From a marine actinobacterium PHSC20C1 (lineage in GTDB: Bacteria > Actinomycetota > Actinomycetes > Actinomycetales > Microbacteriaceae): 64,000 nt of DNA. Position numbers and translations under genes: made by a program. Below, in pieces: positions 1 to 8,137 of this stretch. The stretch lies in assembly GCA_000153145.1 (NCBI GenBank), contig CH672415.1:2306164-2370163 (forward strand). Reading direction: 5' to 3'. Numbering within the stretch: the first letter of the stretch is position 1; each line of letters begins with the position of its first letter. Below the pieces are notes generated by a model, which searched no databases, was not told the origin of the DNA, and worked only from the letters and a program-made list of their open reading frames with translations.

Positions 1-1
1 C

Positions 2-517
2 GCGGCCGCAAGCCTTGTCGATCGCCCGCTCACCGCGCTCTATGCGAGCCCTTTGCAGCGCGCCCAGGAGTCTGCTCAGCCGTGGGCCGAGCGCTATTCG
101 CTGCCAATCGTCACCGAAGAGCGCATCGTAGAGCCGGCCAACTGGTTCGAAGGCAGCCGTTTTCGGTTTCCGCACGTACTCGGCAATCCTCGTGCTTGGC
201 CACAACTGATCAACCCGCTCAAGCCCAGTTGGGGCGAAGCGTTCCTCAGCGTTGAAGCACGGATGCTCGAAGCCATCGACGAGGCGTGGACTGCCGCTGA
301 TGGCGGCGAAATCGTCATGGTCAGCCACCAAATGCCCATCGTCATGGTTGCCCGCTCGGTGAAGAAGATGCGCCTCGCGCATGACCCCCGCCGCCGCCGC
401 TGCACCCTCTCAAGCATTACGACGCTGGCTCGCGAAGGTGACGAGTTCGTCGAGGTTGACTATCAGGAACCTGCGGGAGAATTGCTCGCAGCATCCATCG
501 ATCTAGGAGCAGTGTGA
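2..517 (+). CDS. Histidine phosphatase family protein, 5' partial
   Basis: The reading frame is open from the window edge, so the N-terminus, including the expected RHG catalytic motif, lies upstream. The visible part contains the family segment LYASPLQRAQESA that follows the first catalytic block in phosphoglycerate mutase-like phosphatases, and later VSHQMPI, where the second catalytic histidine is expected. The stop codon overlaps the GTG start of the next gene (GTGA), so it is translationally coupled to the thiol-disulfide oxidoreductase. In actinobacteria a histidine phosphatase often sits in front of the cytochrome c maturation genes; its substrate there is not known to me. The family is clear, the substrate is not. 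Confidence 0.85.
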   Translation, partial: AAASLVDRPLTALYASPLQRAQESAQPWAERYSLPIVTEERIVEPANWFEGSRFRFPHVLGNPRAWPQLINPLKPSWGEAFLSVEARMLEAIDEAWTAADGGEIVMVSHQMPIVMVARSVKKMRLAHDPRRRRCTLSSITTLAREGDEFVEVDYQEPAGELLAASIDLGAV

Positions 518-1104
518 ACCGCCGCCTTATCGCCGTCATTGTGACGTGCCTCGCCCTCGTAACGGTGTCCTGTGCAACTCCGAGTGAATCTCTCGCCAAG
601 CAGTACGAGAACGGTTCAGAAGAGGGCTACATTTCCGGTGATGGATCGACCGTTGAGATTCCAGCGGCAGATCGCGACGAGCCTGTCAGCTACGAAGCCA
701 CTCTCGACACGGGAGAATCAGTCTCGAGCAGCGATTTCACTGGCTCGGTTTACGTTGTGAACTTCTGGTATTCCAGTTGCCCACCGTGCCGGCTGGAAGC
801 CCCCGACCTTGCCGAGCTCAGCGTCGAGTACACCGAGGTTCCTTTCTTGGGCGTGAACGTATCTGACACCGCCGAAACCTCGCGAACTTTCGCCACCGAA
901 TTTAGCGTGCCCTACGCTTCCGTCGTTGATGCCAAGACCGCTGGCGTGCAGTTGGCTTTCGCCGGCTCTGTTCCCCCCAATGCGGTACCGACCACGCTGG
1001 TGGTTGACCGCGAAGGCCGAGTGGCCGCGCGCATCAGTGGACTTGTGCGTGATCCAAGTATCCTTGCCGCGATGATCGATTCCGTCATCGCTGAGGACCA
1101 ATAG
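514..1104 (+). CDS. resA: TlpA/ResA-like thiol-disulfide oxidoreductase lipoprotein
   Basis: Predicted extracytoplasmic thioredoxin-fold protein that reduces the apocytochrome c cysteine pair before haem attachment. A short hydrophobic signal ends in a lipobox-like VTVSC (Cys20), so it is probably membrane anchored as a lipoprotein. The active site is the CPPC pair Cys89/Cys92 inside WYSSCPPCR, and a cis-proline segment (AVPTT) follows. It starts with GTG overlapping the upstream stop and its stop overlaps the ccdA start (TAGTG), so all are on one mRNA. CcdA next door is the expected electron donor. The symbol follows ResA of Bacillus by role; orthology was not tested. Confidence 0.9.
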   Translation: MNRRLIAVIVTCLALVTVSCATPSESLAKQYENGSEEGYISGDGSTVEIPAADRDEPVSYEATLDTGESVSSSDFTGSVYVVNFWYSSCPPCRLEAPDLAELSVEYTEVPFLGVNVSDTAETSRTFATEFSVPYASVVDAKTAGVQLAFAGSVPPNAVPTTLVVDREGRVAARISGLVRDPSILAAMIDSVIAEDQ

Positions 1105-1847
1105 TGTCCAACCCGGTCGGCGAGTTAATCCTCGGCGGCAACCTTCTACTTGTAATCCCCGTTGCGCTGCTGGCGGGCCTCGTATCCTTTGCGTCCCCCT
1201 GTGTTTTGCCGCTTGTCCCTGGCTATCTCGGATACATTGGCGGCTTCACGAACGGTGAAGACAAAGGCAGCACGAAACGGCTCGTACTGGGTGTCAGCCT
1301 GTTCATTCTCGGCTTCACCGTGGTCTTCGTAGCCTTCACGGTGCTGTTTGGCACTGCGGGGTTCTTGCTGCGCCCGTGGCTTGATCTCATCACCCGCATC
1401 GCCGGAGCGATCGTGATTGTGATGGGCCTCGTCTTTATCGGTCAAGTCACCTTTGCGCAGCGCACGATTCGCCCGCGACTGAAGGTTGCGACTGGACTCG
1501 CGGGTGCGCCTTTTCTCGGCATCGTGTTTGCCCTCGGCTGGACGCCATGCGTCGGACCAACGCTGATCGCGGTCGGCAGCATGGTGCTTGACGGGGGAGA
1601 TCCCGGGCGCGCAGCAATCGTGGGCGTTGCTTACAGCCTCGGGCTCGGAATTCCGTTCCTGCTGGTGGCTCTCGGTCTGAATTGGGCGACTAATTCTGTG
1701 GCGTGGATGCGCCGCCACATCCGCATTATTAATTTGATTGGCGGAGCTTTGCTTGTGCTGATCGGAGTGCTCATGGTCACCGGCGTGTGGCGTGCAATCG
1801 TGACAAGTTTGGGAGCGGTGATTGGTGGCTTCGACACAATCCTCTGA
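1104..1847 (+). CDS. ccdA: Cytochrome c biogenesis protein CcdA
   Basis: Polytopic membrane protein of the DsbD-gamma/CcdA family, which carries electrons from cytoplasmic thioredoxin across the membrane to ResA-type proteins. About six hydrophobic segments are visible. The two redox cysteines are Cys33 in FASPCVLPL and Cys149 in GWTPCVGP, both in the canonical proline-flanked settings. At 247 residues it has the usual length. The 3' end overlaps the start region of resB, continuing the tight operon resA-ccdA-resB-ccsB. Confidence 0.95.
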   Translation: MSNPVGELILGGNLLLVIPVALLAGLVSFASPCVLPLVPGYLGYIGGFTNGEDKGSTKRLVLGVSLFILGFTVVFVAFTVLFGTAGFLLRPWLDLITRIAGAIVIVMGLVFIGQVTFAQRTIRPRLKVATGLAGAPFLGIVFALGWTPCVGPTLIAVGSMVLDGGDPGRAAIVGVAYSLGLGIPFLLVALGLNWATNSVAWMRRHIRIINLIGGALLVLIGVLMVTGVWRAIVTSLGAVIGGFDTIL

Positions 1848-3459
1848 TTCAGTGACCGGTGGTGACGCCACTCGGCCGAGTGACCATATGGATGCGCCTG
1901 TTGCGCAGCAGGGCAAAATTCAGCAGCCGAAGCTGGGCTTCGTTGGCTACGCGCGATTCTTCTGGCGTCAGCTCACGAGCATGCGCACGGCGCTATTCCT
2001 ATTGTTGCTTTTGGCGGTCGCGGCCATTCCTGGTTCGCTCGTTCCGCAGATTAGCTCTGACCCGAATGGTGTCATTGCCTACCGCAGAAACAATCCTGAC
2101 TCCGCAGCGATCCTTGACTTCTTCCAAGTGTTTAACACCTTCACCTCGGTGTGGTTCTCGGCAATTTACCTGCTTCTTTTCATCTCCCTAGTCGGTTGTG
2201 TACTGCCTCGCACGAAACACCACTTTGATGCGCTTCGTGCCCGACCGCCCAAGACTCCCGCGCGGCTTTCTCGACTCGAGGGCTTTACGACCCGCACGAC
2301 GAAGGCGGATGCCGCAACCGTGGTCGAGTCCGCTCGTCGCCTCCTCCGCTCACAGCGCTACCGCACCGAGATCTATGGTGATTCGGTCAGTGCCGAGCGC
2401 GGCTACCTTCGCGAGACCGGCAATCTCGTGTTTCACTCCGCTCTAGTTGGCGTGCTCCTCGCGGTCGGGCTCGGCGGAGGGTTTGGCTACACGGGTCAGC
2501 GGGTGGTCGTCGAGGGCTATGCGTTCAGCAATTCGCTCGCGAGTTACGACTCATTCAATCCCGGCCGTTTCTTCACCGACGACGCGCTTGAGCCCTTCAC
2601 GATCGCGCTGGACTCGTTTAAACCGATCTACGAGCAGTCGAATCGAAAGGCGATTGGGCAGGCCGTCGACTACACCGCATATGTCACGACCACGATGAAG
2701 GGCGAAAGCGCTCAAACTGCTCGCATTAAAGTCAACGAGCCCCTGAGCGTCGGAGGAACGAACGCTTACCTCCTCGGCAACGGCTACGCTCCGGTTCTTA
2801 CGGTTCGCGATGCTGAAGACAATGTGGTGTGGTCTCAACCCACTGCGTGCCTACCTTTCGACGCCAATCTGGGTAGCACGTGCGTCATCAAGATTCCGGA
2901 TGGCTTAGACCAGCAGATCGGAATGCTCGGATTCCTCTACCCGACGACGGGCACGCTCAACTCGGGCGCTCTGGTCTCGGTGTATCCCGATCTTGTCGCA
3001 CCGACGCTCACCCTTGAGGTGTATCAGGGCGACCTCGGCCTCGACAACGGTCAGGGAACCAACGCCTACGCACTCAACACCGATTCGCTTCAACAAATTG
3101 CCGGTCGTACTTCGGATGCCGAAACCGTTCGTCTCAATCCGGGTGATCGGGTTGACCTACCGAACGGTCTTGGCAGCGTAGAACTCGCGAGCATCCCACG
3201 CTTTGTCTCTCTCGATGTTCACCACGACCCTTCGCAACTTCCCGTGCTGATCTTCGCAATCTTGGTGGTCGCCGGGCTTGTGACGAGTCTCTTCGTGCCC
3301 CGTAGACGCATGTGGGTTTCTGCACGAACGGACAAGTCCGGAACGACGACAATCGAATACGCGGCGCTGGCGCGTGGCGATGACCCCAATCTTGAAACGG
3401 CGGTCTCGGAGTTTGCCGATAAGCATTCCCAGCAACTGACGGTTAGGGTGGATTCGTGA
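1825..3459 (+). CDS. resB: Cytochrome c biogenesis protein ResB
   Basis: Large subunit of the system II cytochrome c synthase, which with CcsB/ResC moves haem outward and ligates it to apocytochrome c. The protein of about 544 residues has hydrophobic segments near residues 30-60, 95-120 and 200-220, a long extracytoplasmic domain, and a last membrane segment near residue 470, as usual for ResB. The frame is open to a TTG at 1822, but GTG 1825 is preferred because GGGAG at 1811-1815 then lies at a normal distance. Its start lies inside the 3' end of ccdA and its stop overlaps the ccsB start (GTGA). Confidence 0.93.
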   Translation: MASTQSSDSVTGGDATRPSDHMDAPVAQQGKIQQPKLGFVGYARFFWRQLTSMRTALFLLLLLAVAAIPGSLVPQISSDPNGVIAYRRNNPDSAAILDFFQVFNTFTSVWFSAIYLLLFISLVGCVLPRTKHHFDALRARPPKTPARLSRLEGFTTRTTKADAATVVESARRLLRSQRYRTEIYGDSVSAERGYLRETGNLVFHSALVGVLLAVGLGGGFGYTGQRVVVEGYAFSNSLASYDSFNPGRFFTDDALEPFTIALDSFKPIYEQSNRKAIGQAVDYTAYVTTTMKGESAQTARIKVNEPLSVGGTNAYLLGNGYAPVLTVRDAEDNVVWSQPTACLPFDANLGSTCVIKIPDGLDQQIGMLGFLYPTTGTLNSGALVSVYPDLVAPTLTLEVYQGDLGLDNGQGTNAYALNTDSLQQIAGRTSDAETVRLNPGDRVDLPNGLGSVELASIPRFVSLDVHHDPSQLPVLIFAILVVAGLVTSLFVPRRRMWVSARTDKSGTTTIEYAALARGDDPNLETAVSEFADKHSQQLTVRVDS

Positions 3460-4475
3460 CTGAGACCTTTGTGTCGTATTCCTTGATCGCTGTCTATTCT
3501 GCGATGGCGATTTATACGTTGGCGTTCGTGATGTTCGCTATAGATTTGGCGCGCCGTTCGGCCGAATCTAGTGACGCTGCCGCGGCAGCATCAACAGGGC
3601 TGAGCTCTGCATCAGTGCGTGCGACAACGGTAATGGCAGCTTCGGCTGCGCGTTCGTCGTCTGCTGGCACGACGACGCTTACCGCAGACGATGCTCCCCG
3701 TACGGCAACTGACGCTGTTCGAGCCACGTCGCCCAAGTATCTGAGACTAGCCATGGCTTTGACTGTCATCGCCTGGGTCTTGCACGTGAGTGCCGTTGTG
3801 TTCCGCGGAGTTGCGGCGAACCGGGTGCCCTGGGCGAACATGTTTGAGTTCACCCTCACCGCCACGGCGCTCATCGTCGGCGTATTTTTGGTCGTGCAGT
3901 TTTGGCAGGACCTTCGCTTCCTGGGCTCGTTCATTGTGGGCTTCGCGCTCCTTGCTCTCGGAGTCGGAACCTCAAGTTTCTATGTGGATGTCGTGCCACT
4001 GCCCCCTGCATTGCAGTCGGCCTGGTTGGTCATCCACGTGTTCGTGGCGAGCCTCAGCACGGGTTTCTTTGCCCTCGCCGCTGGCCTCTCGATTGTGCAG
4101 CTCATGCAGGCACGTCGTGAAGCTGGCAAAGCCGTGAAGCTTCGCTTCCTCGACACTCTTCCTCCGGCTGAGCGACTAGAGACTCTTGCTTACCGCTTGA
4201 CCGTCGTTGGATTCGTGATGTGGACGTTCACTCTTATCGCCGGTGCCGTCTGGGCCGAACGTGCCTGGGGGCGCTATTGGGGTTGGGACACCAAAGAGGT
4301 CTGGACATTCATCATCTGGACCATCTTTGCTGGTTACATTCACGCTCGGGCAACTCGTGGTTGGCGTGGGTCGCGCTCTGCGTGGCTCGCAATCGTCGGC
4401 TTCGCAGCAATCGTCTTCAACTTCACCGTGGTCAACCTCTTCTTCAAGGGGCTACACGCCTACTCCGGACTCTAG
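3456..4475 (+). CDS. ccsB: Cytochrome c biogenesis protein CcsB/ResC
   Basis: CcsA-family haem-handling membrane protein, partner of ResB in system II haem ligation. The C-terminal half holds the tryptophan-rich signature WGWDTKEVW near residue 274 and several membrane segments. After the first membrane helix there is an Ala/Ser/Thr-rich loop of about 60 residues (near 33-95) of low complexity that I do not recognise as a domain and that is probably a flexible cytoplasmic linker. GTG start overlaps the resB stop. It is the last gene of the operon; the convergent menC gene ends 32 bases further on. Confidence 0.93.
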   Translation: MTETFVSYSLIAVYSAMAIYTLAFVMFAIDLARRSAESSDAAAAASTGLSSASVRATTVMAASAARSSSAGTTTLTADDAPRTATDAVRATSPKYLRLAMALTVIAWVLHVSAVVFRGVAANRVPWANMFEFTLTATALIVGVFLVVQFWQDLRFLGSFIVGFALLALGVGTSSFYVDVVPLPPALQSAWLVIHVFVASLSTGFFALAAGLSIVQLMQARREAGKAVKLRFLDTLPPAERLETLAYRLTVVGFVMWTFTLIAGAVWAERAWGRYWGWDTKEVWTFIIWTIFAGYIHARATRGWRGSRSAWLAIVGFAAIVFNFTVVNLFFKGLHAYSGL

Positions 4476-4507
4476 ACACTCACTTCGTCCGGCCCTAGTG
4501 GCGTTGG

Positions 4508-5494
4508 CTATTTTGCCGCGTCAAGGAGCGCGTGGCAGCGCTCTAACCGCTCTAGCCACCACTGGGTGCGCTCAGCGTTTGCGGCCCAGCGGGTCAACAG
4601 GGCTTCGTCGGCTTCGACGCGGCGAACCTCAATTCGTCCTCCGCGTGCGCGCAAGGGAGATGACGTGACATCTGCGGCGAGTAAGGATGCCGTCGCCAGT
4701 CCGCAATCAAAGTCAAGAGTCTCGACAGCCGCAGCCAAGTGAGCTCCCATCGCGAGGCCCACTGACGTCTCAAGAGCACTCGAGACAACCACAGGAAGCC
4801 CGGCATCATTCACGATGCTCAGCGCGCGTGAGATCCCTCCCATCGGCTGAGCCTTAATGACGAGAAGGTCAGCGGAACCAGCGCGCGCAACAGCGAGAGG
4901 ATCCACGCCCTTACGCACGCTCTCGTCTGCAGCAACGGGAATGCCCATGTAGGCGATACGACCGCGCAGATCGCCAAGTTCTTCGGCAGTAGCGCAGGGC
5001 TGCTCAACGTACTCGAGGTCGAACTCTGCGAGAGCATGAACAGCACGCTCCGCCTCATCGACCGTCCACGCGCCATTAGCGTCAACGCGAATGCGGCCGG
5101 CTGGCCCCATGACGCGACGCACTTCTGCAACCCTGGCGACATCATCCGCAAGAGTGTGGCCGGGCTCAGCCACCTTGACCTTTGCGGTGCGGCACCCGTC
5201 AAAGCGTTCGAGTACAGCTTCCACCAGATCAGCATCGACCGCGGGAACCGTCGCATTCACATAAATATGATCCCGCTTCAGCGGAGGAGTCTCATTCCAC
5301 GCATAGTCGATCGCCGCCATCAGCCACGTACTTGCCTCTTCGTCGCCGTATTCGACGAACGGTGAGAACTCACTCCACCCTTGCGGGCCGCGAAAGAGCA
5401 ACGCTTCACGCTGATCGATGCCACGAAAACGCGAGGTCATGGGAAGAGACACCACTCGGGCGGTGTCGAGAAGATCGCTTACTGAAGGGAACAT
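4508..5494 (-). CDS. menC: o-Succinylbenzoate synthase MenC
   Basis: Enolase-superfamily dehydratase that converts SHCHC to o-succinylbenzoate in menaquinone synthesis. The superfamily residues are visible in order: KVKVAEPG (catalytic Lys pair), RVDANGAW (metal Asp), VEQPC (metal Glu), AADES (metal Asp) and VIKAQPMGG (second catalytic Lys). At 328 residues it fits the short actinobacterial MenC group. It is transcribed against the ccs operon. Upstream of its ATG there is CAGACT six bases before the start, a near match to the leaderless pattern seen at many genes here. Confidence 0.93.
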   Translation of the reverse strand: MFPSVSDLLDTARVVSLPMTSRFRGIDQREALLFRGPQGWSEFSPFVEYGDEEASTWLMAAIDYAWNETPPLKRDHIYVNATVPAVDADLVEAVLERFDGCRTAKVKVAEPGHTLADDVARVAEVRRVMGPAGRIRVDANGAWTVDEAERAVHALAEFDLEYVEQPCATAEELGDLRGRIAYMGIPVAADESVRKGVDPLAVARAGSADLLVIKAQPMGGISRALSIVNDAGLPVVVSSALETSVGLAMGAHLAAAVETLDFDCGLATASLLAADVTSSPLRARGGRIEVRRVEADEALLTRWAANAERTQWWLERLERCHALLDAAK

Positions 5495-5524
5495 GTCTCT
5501 AGTCTGACAAGTTCCACCGTCAGT

Positions 5525-5530
5525 TAGGGT
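5525..5530 (+). promoter_or_regulatory. -10 hexamer, likely leaderless start of 5537 gene
   Basis: TAGGGT ends six bases before the GTG start at 5537, so transcription would begin at or next to the start codon. No Shine-Dalgarno sequence is needed or seen. Confidence 0.5.
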
Positions 5531-5536
5531 GATTGC

Positions 5537-5953
5537 GTGACTAATCCGGGTGATATCGAGCGTGTCGCGACCAAAGTCGTGCCGTACTACGTCGTTGGCG
5601 TTGTTGACGACCAGACAGAGGTTCCGACGGAATCGCGCGAGCCCGACTTTGTCGAAGAGGAAAAACCAACTCGGCGACCCCGCCCCACCTGGCTCGGATT
5701 CATCGCTGCAGCGCTCGGTGTCGCTACCCTCGTGCTCTTTCTCGTGGCCATGCTTGTTGCCACAGGAGGAGATTTTCCCGCCGGAACGATACTCAGCTAC
5801 GTCACCGTCTCCGTATCGATCACAGCCGTGATCACAGCGGTCATTTGCCTCATTCTCGGGTATCAGCGCCGGTGGGCAGCCTTCGGGCTTGCTCTCTCAA
5901 TTCTGGCTAACCCCATCGTTCTCGTCGCTGTCTTCCGGTTCTTCGGAGGCTAA
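5537..5953 (+). CDS. Hypothetical membrane protein
   Basis: I do not recognise the family. The 138-residue protein has a charged, Glu/Arg-rich N-terminal region of about 50 residues, then three hydrophobic stretches (roughly residues 55-75, 85-112 and 118-136), so it is likely a small inner-membrane protein with a cytoplasmic N-terminus. It lies divergent to menC and in front of menB but has its own promoter-like element. The block looks like those of DUF4190-type small membrane proteins, but I cannot assign it. Confidence 0.7.
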   Translation: MTNPGDIERVATKVVPYYVVGVVDDQTEVPTESREPDFVEEEKPTRRPRPTWLGFIAAALGVATLVLFLVAMLVATGGDFPAGTILSYVTVSVSITAVITAVICLILGYQRRWAAFGLALSILANPIVLVAVFRFFGG

Positions 5954-6005
5954 CTAGAGCACAGCATCCACGGTTCGGTATCAGCCAGCCAGACGCCCCG
6001 ATGGT

Positions 6006-6011
6006 TAGGGT
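6006..6011 (+). promoter_or_regulatory. -10 hexamer of menB, leaderless geometry
   Basis: TAGGGT lies six bases before the menB ATG at 6018. A GGAG at 6012-6015 is too close to the ATG to be a good ribosome binding site, which favours leaderless initiation. Confidence 0.5.
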
Positions 6012-6017
6012 GGAGCT

Positions 6018-7001
6018 ATGGCGCTGGTTTCAGAACTTTTTGACGAAAAATTGTGGCGATCAGTCGCCGGATTCGATGACCTCACGGATGTCACCTATCA
6101 CCAAGACGTGACAGGCACGGTTGCACGCATTGCGTTCAATCGCCCCGAAGTTCGCAACGCATTCCGACCGCACACGGTCGACGAGTTGTACCAAACACTC
6201 GACGACGCCCGCCAAAATCCCCGCATCGGCGTTGTACTGCTCACAGGCAATGGGCCAAGCGAGAAAGACGGCGGCTGGGCGTTCTGCTCAGGAGGCGACC
6301 AACGCATCCGAGGCCGCGCCGGCTACGAATATGAGGGCCAGCCGGGCGCAACTAACCCCACAGCGTCGACTGTGGGTGCCGCGGCAACCGCCACGGATAC
6401 TGCCGCCGCCGATACTGCTCGCGACGTCGGAGCGCGCCGGGCCGCCGCAGGGCGCCTTCACATCCTCGAAGTCCAGCGCCTCATCCGCTTCATGCCAAAA
6501 GTCGTCATTGCCGTCGTGCCCGGCTGGGCGGCCGGGGGAGGACACTCCCTGCATGTCGTTTGCGATCTCACAATCGCCAGCGCAGAACACGCGCGTTTCA
6601 AACAGACGGATGTCGACGTCGGCTCATTCGATGCCGGCTACGGCAGCGCATACTTCGCCCGTCAAGTCGGCCAAAAGTTTGCCCGTGAAGTGTTCTTCCT
6701 GGCCCGCGAGTACGACGCCAAACGCGCCCTCGACGCGGGAGCGATCAACGCTTCCGTGCCGCATGCCGAGCTGGAAGCCACCGCCTACGAGTGGGCCCAA
6801 ACCATCATGACCAAATCTCCCACCGCCATCCGAATGGTCAAGTTCGCGCTCAATGCGGTTGACGACGGCCTCGTCGGTCAGCAAGTATTTGCGGGAGAAG
6901 CAACCCGATTGGCCTACGGAACAGACGAGGCAGTCGAAGGCCGCGATTCATTCCTTGAGAAGCGCGCGCCAGACTGGTCGCCATTCCCTTGGCAGTATTA
7001 G
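6018..7001 (+). CDS. menB: 1,4-Dihydroxy-2-naphthoyl-CoA synthase MenB
   Basis: Crotonase-fold enzyme that closes the second ring of the naphthoquinone from o-succinylbenzoyl-CoA. Visible family features are the oxyanion-hole segments FCSGGDQ and WAAGGGHS, the catalytic loop GSFDAGYGS and the conserved C-terminal PDWSPFPWQY. At 327 residues it is slightly long for the family because an Ala/Thr-rich, low-complexity stretch of about 35 residues (near 110-147) is inserted in the mobile loop after the first oxyanion segment. It is followed at short range by menE, whose start region overlaps its end in another frame. Confidence 0.96.
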   Translation: MALVSELFDEKLWRSVAGFDDLTDVTYHQDVTGTVARIAFNRPEVRNAFRPHTVDELYQTLDDARQNPRIGVVLLTGNGPSEKDGGWAFCSGGDQRIRGRAGYEYEGQPGATNPTASTVGAAATATDTAAADTARDVGARRAAAGRLHILEVQRLIRFMPKVVIAVVPGWAAGGGHSLHVVCDLTIASAEHARFKQTDVDVGSFDAGYGSAYFARQVGQKFAREVFFLAREYDAKRALDAGAINASVPHAELEATAYEWAQTIMTKSPTAIRMVKFALNAVDDGLVGQQVFAGEATRLAYGTDEAVEGRDSFLEKRAPDWSPFPWQY

Positions 7002-7018
7002 GCAACGGAGCCACAACA

Positions 7019-8128
7019 ATGACACGAGAACTCTGGTCAGTCGACGCCCGCGACCCTCGCAAAGTGTGGACGGCGCTGAAGCCAGCACTCGACGGAACGG
7101 GAGCCGCGATTCTGCCGCACCCTGCCTCCCCCTCCGGGCTGCCAGAGACCGTCCCCGAGAACATTGCGGTCGTCGTCGAGACAAGCGGATCGACCGGCCG
7201 ACCCAAGCGTGTGATGCTCAGTGCTGCCGCGTTGAAGGCGAGTGCTGCAGCATCCGACGAGCTGTTGGGTGGTGCGGGGCAATGGCTGCTCGCGGTACCC
7301 GCGCACTACATCGCCGGAATAAATGTGCTCGCGCGTTCATATTTCGCGGGCACCGAGCCCGTCATGATGAAGCCGACCGGATTCTCCGCAGACACTTTTG
7401 TCTCAGCAGTTGCCGAACTCACGTCAGAACGCCGCTTCACTTCTCTCGTACCTGTGCAGCTTGCACGCCTGCTCGAATCGGAGGAAGCTGTCGCAGCGCT
7501 GGCAACATTCACACGGATTCTGGTCGGCGGCCAGTCGACCCCGATTGCTGTTCTAGCGGCAGCACGCGCACGCGGCCTCGCTGTCAGTACAACCTACGGC
7601 TCAAGCGAAACCAGTGGTGGCTGTGTGTGGGACGGCAAGCCCCTACCAACCGCCAACATGCGGCTTGTGGATGATCGCATTGAACTAGCAGGTCCGATGC
7701 TCGCTGAGGGCTACCTTGAAGACCCGCGCCGCAGCGCATTCTCGTTCCGTGTTCACGAAGGAGTTCGCTGGTATCGCACTGACGACGTCGGCGAAATCGT
7801 TGACGGAGTACTCAGGGTTCGCGGCCGCGCCGACGACATGATCATCTCGGGAGGGGTGAAAGTGTCATTGGCAGAAGTCGAGAATGCTGTGCGCGCACTC
7901 CCCGGTCAGGGTGCAGCAGTAGTGGTTGCGGCACCGCATCCAGAATGGGGCGAAACGCCCGTAGTGATTACGACCTCCGCAATAGACCTCGACGCACTGC
8001 GGCAGTCCGTTGCGGCCCAGCTTTCCGCGGCCGCAGCCCCAGCGCGCGTGCTGCTGATCGACGAAATTCCACTTCTCTCGAGTGGAAAGCCTGACCGCCT
8101 CGCCCTCGCGTCAGTCGTGCTTAAGTAG
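7019..8128 (+). CDS. menE: o-Succinylbenzoate-CoA ligase MenE
   Basis: ANL-superfamily ligase that adenylates o-succinylbenzoate and loads it onto CoA. The phosphate-binding loop ETSGSTGRPKRV, the TYGSSET adenine motif, the YRTDDVGE hinge region and the C-terminal catalytic lysine context SSGKPDR are all present. At about 369 residues it is shorter than the Gram-negative enzyme, as is common in actinobacteria. The frame is open from 6989, but ATG 7019 is chosen because GGAG at 7006-7009 sits at normal spacing. It supplies the substrate of MenB, encoded just upstream. Confidence 0.93.
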   Translation: MTRELWSVDARDPRKVWTALKPALDGTGAAILPHPASPSGLPETVPENIAVVVETSGSTGRPKRVMLSAAALKASAAASDELLGGAGQWLLAVPAHYIAGINVLARSYFAGTEPVMMKPTGFSADTFVSAVAELTSERRFTSLVPVQLARLLESEEAVAALATFTRILVGGQSTPIAVLAAARARGLAVSTTYGSSETSGGCVWDGKPLPTANMRLVDDRIELAGPMLAEGYLEDPRRSAFSFRVHEGVRWYRTDDVGEIVDGVLRVRGRADDMIISGGVKVSLAEVENAVRALPGQGAAVVVAAPHPEWGETPVVITTSAIDLDALRQSVAAQLSAAAAPARVLLIDEIPLLSSGKPDRLALASVVLK

Positions 8129-8131
8129 AAT
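8126..8131 (+). promoter_or_regulatory. -10 hexamer of menA, leaderless geometry
   Basis: TAGAAT overlaps the menE stop codon and ends six bases before the menA GTG at 8138, which would let menA be expressed independently of menE. Confidence 0.5.
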
Positions 8132-8137
8132 CCCACC

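Noticed and set aside
1146-1916. 256-codon minus-strand open frame across ccdA
   Set aside because: Antisense to a clear membrane protein; its His/Arg/Asp-rich translation is the usual shadow of hydrophobic codons and has no ribosome site.
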